A DNA stretch of 40,653 nt, from assembly GCA_929200535.1 (NCBI GenBank), contig CAKMZV010000004.1, forward strand, positions 1 through 40,653, given 5' to 3'. Source of the DNA: an uncultured Gammaproteobacteria bacterium. Its GTDB lineage: Bacteria; Pseudomonadota; Gammaproteobacteria; CAKMZV01. This document shows, in pieces, positions 36,948 to 40,653 of this stretch. A program made the translations under genes and the position numbers. The notes under the pieces were generated by a model that ran no database searches, was not told the DNA's origin, and saw only the letters and a list, made by a program, of their open reading frames with translations. The first letter of the stretch is position 1, and every line of letters starts with the position of its first letter.

Positions 36948-38006
36948 ATGCATTATTCAAAGATAAAAATTAGTATAGTGGTTGCCGTGCTTTCTCTGTT
37001 GTTTGGTTGTTCTTCTCCGCCTAAGGTTAAGAAGGAGGTGCTTATGCCGGCGAGAGTTGATGGGCTTAAGCAGTCTAAAAAAATTGCCTTTATCAAATTT
37101 AAAGGGGACACTAACGGACTTTATACCCAGAAAGTTGAATCGTTTTTTCGCCAAATCAAAGTGGATGGTCAGTCCTATTTTGAGGTAGTTGAGCGTGAGG
37201 CTTTACAGAAAATTATAGAGGAACAAAAACTTTCTCAATCCGGATTATTAAATGAACAAGAGAGTGTTAAAGTCGGTAATATTTCAGGAGCTGATACGTT
37301 AGTGGTGGGAAGTATATCTCTCCCTAAGGTAGATAGAGTACGTACCTCTGAAGAGCGTACAGATTTCAATACTTGTGTGCGGTGGTATAAGAACAAAAAG
37401 AAAAAAAGAGTTTGTGAACGCTATCGAATTTATCGAGTAAATTGCTTTACTCAATCGACAGGAATACAGGTGAACGTTAAGTTTGTTAGTGTAGAAACAG
37501 CTAAGAGTAACTACCAAGGAAATTATTCAGGTAGTGATCGGAATTATTATTGTACGGATCGCGGCTCACCTGCTACTCAAGAGGAGTTAAAGGAAAGTGC
37601 TTTTAATCAAGCTGTGTCTTCAATGCGTAAGGATGTTGCTCCGTATAGACAGCAAGTGACGATTGAAATGTTAGATGAGGATGATGGTAGTAACTTAGAT
37701 GATAAGGATGATGCTTTGGAGTTGTTTGAAAAGGGCTTAAAGTTAGTTGAGAATGGTAATATTGATCGTGGCTGCACCTTCTTTAAACAAGCTTCTGCAA
37801 AATATGCCCATTCTCCAGCGATTTATTATAATCTCGGTGTTTGTGCTGAATTAAAATCTAACCTTTCTCAAGCATTGACTTTTTATAAGGCTGCACAGAA
37901 TAAAATCGATGATGAGCCTTTGCCTAAAATCCCACAAGCAATTCGTCGCATTGAAAAAAGAATGGCTGATGATGAAAAAGTTAAGCAGCAATCCAGAGGT
38001 GAATGA
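36948..38006 (+). CDS. Lipoprotein with CsgG/curli-assembly-like domain and C-terminal TPR-like region
   Basis: Lipobox 'LLFGCSS'; 'KKIAFIKFKGDTNGLYTQKVESFF', 'YFEVVEREALQKIIEEQKLSQSGLLNEQESVKVGNISGADTLVVGSI'; TPR-like 'ALELFEKGLKLVENGNIDRGCTFFKQASAKYAHSPAIYYNLGVCAELKSNLSQALTFYKAA'. Confidence 0.75.
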   Translation: MHYSKIKISIVVAVLSLLFGCSSPPKVKKEVLMPARVDGLKQSKKIAFIKFKGDTNGLYTQKVESFFRQIKVDGQSYFEVVEREALQKIIEEQKLSQSGLLNEQESVKVGNISGADTLVVGSISLPKVDRVRTSEERTDFNTCVRWYKNKKKKRVCERYRIYRVNCFTQSTGIQVNVKFVSVETAKSNYQGNYSGSDRNYYCTDRGSPATQEELKESAFNQAVSSMRKDVAPYRQQVTIEMLDEDDGSNLDDKDDALELFEKGLKLVENGNIDRGCTFFKQASAKYAHSPAIYYNLGVCAELKSNLSQALTFYKAAQNKIDDEPLPKIPQAIRRIEKRMADDEKVKQQSRGE

Positions 38007-38902
38007 TGTCAAGAATAACACATAGTCAACCAAAAATTTTTTCAACTGTTATATGGGTGGTATTATCTTTATTTTTACTATCAGCTTGTGGAAGCAAAAG
38101 TAAGAAAAAAGAGCAAGCTCACAGTTGTGTTGGTTATTTTAAAGTCAAACCAAGACCAAGTTGGGTGGATACTGAAGGGTTAAAAAATGGCGTTTATTAT
38201 AGTCAAGGCGTTGCTCAATGTACTGGATTAAAAACCATTGATGTCAAAGAAGCATCGACCAATGCACGTGGTAATCTTTCCAGAATGTTAGAAACGCAGG
38301 TTAGAAGTGAAATTTTATTGATTCGTAAAAGCAATACAGCCACTCGTAGTGGTAGCGAAAGCGGACAAGCCAGCACCACAATAGCCAGCGATGCCTTGCT
38401 TAAAAACAGTAGCATCTATGCTCATTGGGTTGATCCGAATTCTGGTAGTGTTTATAGTGCTGTCAAAGTCTCTAAGAGTAGTATCGACAAGGCGATACAA
38501 GATGCTAAAGATAAAGAGCAAGCTAAATTCAAAAATCAGATATTCACCATACAAGTTGAAGGCGAACATCAAAAGCAATTAGCTCTATCAATCACCAAGG
38601 TTCTGGGTGAAAATGGGGTGAGTAAAATTGTCACAAACCAAGAACAGGCACAATACGCTCTACGAGCAAAAATACAATCCATTGATATTTTTAAAGCGAA
38701 AAAATTAGTGCGAGTAGAGGTTTTTGTCAGCATTATTGACTTGGCAAATCAAAGCACCAAATGGTCTCAGCAACTCAATGGAAAGTCGATTTCTTTCCAA
38801 GGTTTTGAACGCGATTATCAAATCCGCCAAGCACTAATTGATGCCTTTAATCGAGACCAACAAAAATTACAATCCGCACTGGAAAAATCTATTGATGAGT
38901 AG
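38003..38902 (+). CDS. LPP20-family lipoprotein
   Basis: Lipobox 'LLSACGS'; 'PRPSWVDTEGLKNGVYYSQGVAQCTGLKTIDVKEASTNARGNLSRMLETQV...' typical of LPP20 domains; overlaps preceding stop. Confidence 0.75.
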   Translation: MMSRITHSQPKIFSTVIWVVLSLFLLSACGSKSKKKEQAHSCVGYFKVKPRPSWVDTEGLKNGVYYSQGVAQCTGLKTIDVKEASTNARGNLSRMLETQVRSEILLIRKSNTATRSGSESGQASTTIASDALLKNSSIYAHWVDPNSGSVYSAVKVSKSSIDKAIQDAKDKEQAKFKNQIFTIQVEGEHQKQLALSITKVLGENGVSKIVTNQEQAQYALRAKIQSIDIFKAKKLVRVEVFVSIIDLANQSTKWSQQLNGKSISFQGFERDYQIRQALIDAFNRDQQKLQSALEKSIDE

Positions 38903-38977
38903 AGTCTTAATGATTTTTCATCAAAAATTAACCAATAGGTTCATTTTGTCTTATAATTTAGTTGTCTTTAGGTAATT

Positions 38978-39457
38978 ATGACTTTCAATCATCACAAGGA
39001 TTTTTCTTTAGTTGTAGAGATAGAAAAAGCTCTTCTTGATAGGTTGAAAAAATACGTTTCACCTATATCACAAAATGATAATACACACAGAAAAATTTTT
39101 ATTCGTAATGATGCTAAAAATGCAATTGAAGAATTTTTTACAAAAAACCCACCAGGAGAAGAAAAATTTAAATCTGCAATATATCTTTTGAATGAAAATA
39201 AAACGCACAGTGGAATATATAAACATGAAAAAACAATTAGGTATGCAACAGAATATGGAATTGGATTGCAAATTTGGGCTATTCGATTTAATTTCAATGA
39301 CTTAAATACTCGCATTTATTGTGTTCAACTTGCTTTTGAGAAGAGGAAATGGATTATTTTGTGGCGTTTATTAGAATCTAAAAAAACTCAAAAGCACAAC
39401 CATATACAAAAAAATATTTTTGAAAAAATAGAGAGAGAAATAAAGGTAATATTATGA
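38978..39457 (+). CDS. Putative HigB/RelE-superfamily toxin of a TAC module
   Basis: 159 aa; C-terminal 'GLQIWAIRFNFNDLNTRIYCVQLAFEKRKWIILWRLLESKKTQKHNHIQKNIFEKIEREI' matches the RF-R-Y...KKTQK pattern of HigB/Gp49 toxins; ATGA overlap with an XRE antitoxin gene. Confidence 0.65.
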   Translation: MTFNHHKDFSLVVEIEKALLDRLKKYVSPISQNDNTHRKIFIRNDAKNAIEEFFTKNPPGEEKFKSAIYLLNENKTHSGIYKHEKTIRYATEYGIGLQIWAIRFNFNDLNTRIYCVQLAFEKRKWIILWRLLESKKTQKHNHIQKNIFEKIEREIKVIL

Positions 39458-39864
39458 ACAAAGCACTTAAAGCACCGCTTAGCGATTTTTTTGAACAGTT
39501 AAGCCAACCTTCAGAAGAGCAACAGATTACAAATTATGCACATTTATTGATGGCAGATTATTTGATAGAAATAGAAAAGCATATGCTTCGAGAGAAGATA
39601 AGTAAAAAGAAACTAGCAAAGTTGTTAGATGTGTCTCCAAGCTATATTTCTCAGGTGTTTGTGCATAATAAATTTATTAATTTTAAAACGCTAAGCAAAA
39701 TAGCCCATCAACTTGATTTTAAGTATGCTTTTCATCAAAAACCTGTGGAACAAAAAGCAAAATTGGACTTTTCACCAGCCAATATAGATTCTTGGATGTC
39801 CAATGTCCCTACTGCTTCAAATATGGCAGATGAAGTTGATAAGGAATTTCCAAGTGCGGCTTAA
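39454..39864 (+). CDS. XRE-family HTH antitoxin-like protein with C-terminal extension (HigA-like)
   Basis: 136 aa; 'REKISKKKLAKLLDVSPSYISQVFVHNKFINFKTLSKIAHQLDF' HTH; ~40 aa tail 'PVEQKAKLDFSPANIDSWMSNVPTASNMADEVDKEFPSAA'. Confidence 0.8.
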   Translation: MNKALKAPLSDFFEQLSQPSEEQQITNYAHLLMADYLIEIEKHMLREKISKKKLAKLLDVSPSYISQVFVHNKFINFKTLSKIAHQLDFKYAFHQKPVEQKAKLDFSPANIDSWMSNVPTASNMADEVDKEFPSAA

Positions 39865-39872
39865 ACCATAAA

Positions 39873-40319
39873 ATGATTGAGTTACAAAAATCTGCTCTTT
39901 CTTTAAGTAATATCTCTATTGATGAGGTATCTATTAAAAAATGGCTGTCGAAAAAAGAAGTAGAGATTAATTTAGAGCATCTTCCGATAGAGTTTGATTT
40001 TGATTTACTAACTCCCAAGCAAGAGGATGACGATTTTTTTCTTATTAAAACCACCATCAAAATAAATAAACAACGAAAAAAACATTCGGGATATATTATT
40101 GAGATGAAGAATCGCTTTTTATTCTCTATTGATGATGAGGTAACCGAACAAGATAAGCAAAATTTACAATTCTTTTCTGCACTTTCTATTGCAATTGCGG
40201 AAATTAGGTCGATCTTATTTCAAATGACATCTAAAGCCGGTTTGGGATCATATACATTACCTTCTATTGATTTGAGGGATTTATTTAGAAAGAAAAGAAC
40301 CGAAATCAAAAATTCATAA
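39873..40319 (+). CDS. SecB-like chaperone of a TAC module
   Basis: 148 aa; beta-rich N-terminal half, then 'ALSIAIAEIRSILFQMTSKAGLGSYTLPSIDLRDLFRKK', comparable to the SecB C-terminal helix plus 'LPPVNFDALF' tail; starts 8 nt after the antitoxin stop. Confidence 0.65.
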   Translation: MIELQKSALSLSNISIDEVSIKKWLSKKEVEINLEHLPIEFDFDLLTPKQEDDDFFLIKTTIKINKQRKKHSGYIIEMKNRFLFSIDDEVTEQDKQNLQFFSALSIAIAEIRSILFQMTSKAGLGSYTLPSIDLRDLFRKKRTEIKNS

Positions 40320-40388
40320 AATGAGACTTCTGCACAAAAGTGGGATGGATTATCTAATTTCTTTAGCCATTTGCCGGTAATCTTCATT

Positions 40389-40625
40389 ATGTTAGAACTA
40401 AGACCAAACTGTGAATGTTGCGATAAAGACCTATCACCTCACTCTGCAGATGCTATGATTTGTACTTTTGAGTGTACTTTTTGTCGGTGTTGTTCTGAGG
40501 AGGTTTTGTTTGGCATTTGTCCGAATTGCAAAGGCAATTTAGTACAAAGACCTATTCGTCCGCAAGAGGGTCTAAAAAAATATCCAGCTTCAACCGAGCG
40601 AGTAGTTAAGAAGGATGGATGTTAA
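40389..40625 (+). CDS. DUF1272 domain-containing protein (Cys-rich)
   Basis: 'MLELRPNCECCDKDLSPHSADAMICTFECTFCRCCSEEVLFGICPNCKGNLVQRPIRPQ' matches DUF1272 layout; start moved to internal ATG. Confidence 0.85.
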   Translation: MLELRPNCECCDKDLSPHSADAMICTFECTFCRCCSEEVLFGICPNCKGNLVQRPIRPQEGLKKYPASTERVVKKDGC

Positions 40626-40653
40626 GAATCCAAACTCTCTAATTCTTCCCAGC

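Noticed and set aside
38992-39315. 107-aa minus-strand ORF opposite the putative toxin
   Set aside because: Antisense of a coupled sense operon; lacks recognisable features.
1-40653. CRISPR array
   Set aside because: No series of regularly spaced identical direct repeats seen; repeats here are palindromic and dispersed.

Overview
AT-rich bacterial chromosome segment, gammaproteobacterium-like by gene content. It is mostly core genes with two accessory patches. Left to right: a cluster of perfect hairpins; a YgjP-type metallopeptidase; an NAD-dependent formate dehydrogenase operon (fdsG-B-A-D-fdhD, minus strand); an HIBADH-family oxidoreductase; hslU with no adjacent hslV; mnmE-yidC-rnpA-rpmH, where rnpA lacks a normal start codon and yidD is absent; two membrane-protein genes; proX-proW-proV; acpP-fabF; tadA-tusA-like-pxpC-pxpB-HPP-pxpA; ffh; ccsA-like-uvrB; a three-gene putative defence cassette (CoiA-like zinc protein, PD-(D/E)xK-like nuclease, helical-repeat protein); a Phd/YefM antitoxin with a decayed toxin; tRNA-Ser(GCT); argF and argD bracketed by inverted MITE copies; a CsgG-like/LPP20 lipoprotein pair; a three-gene module that looks like a toxin-antitoxin-chaperone (TAC) system with a SecB-like third gene; and a DUF1272 protein. 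The best candidates for an under-described system are the TAC-like module (38978-40319) and the uvrB/tRNA-Ser cassette (28655-32980). All family calls come from reading motifs by eye; no database search was run.
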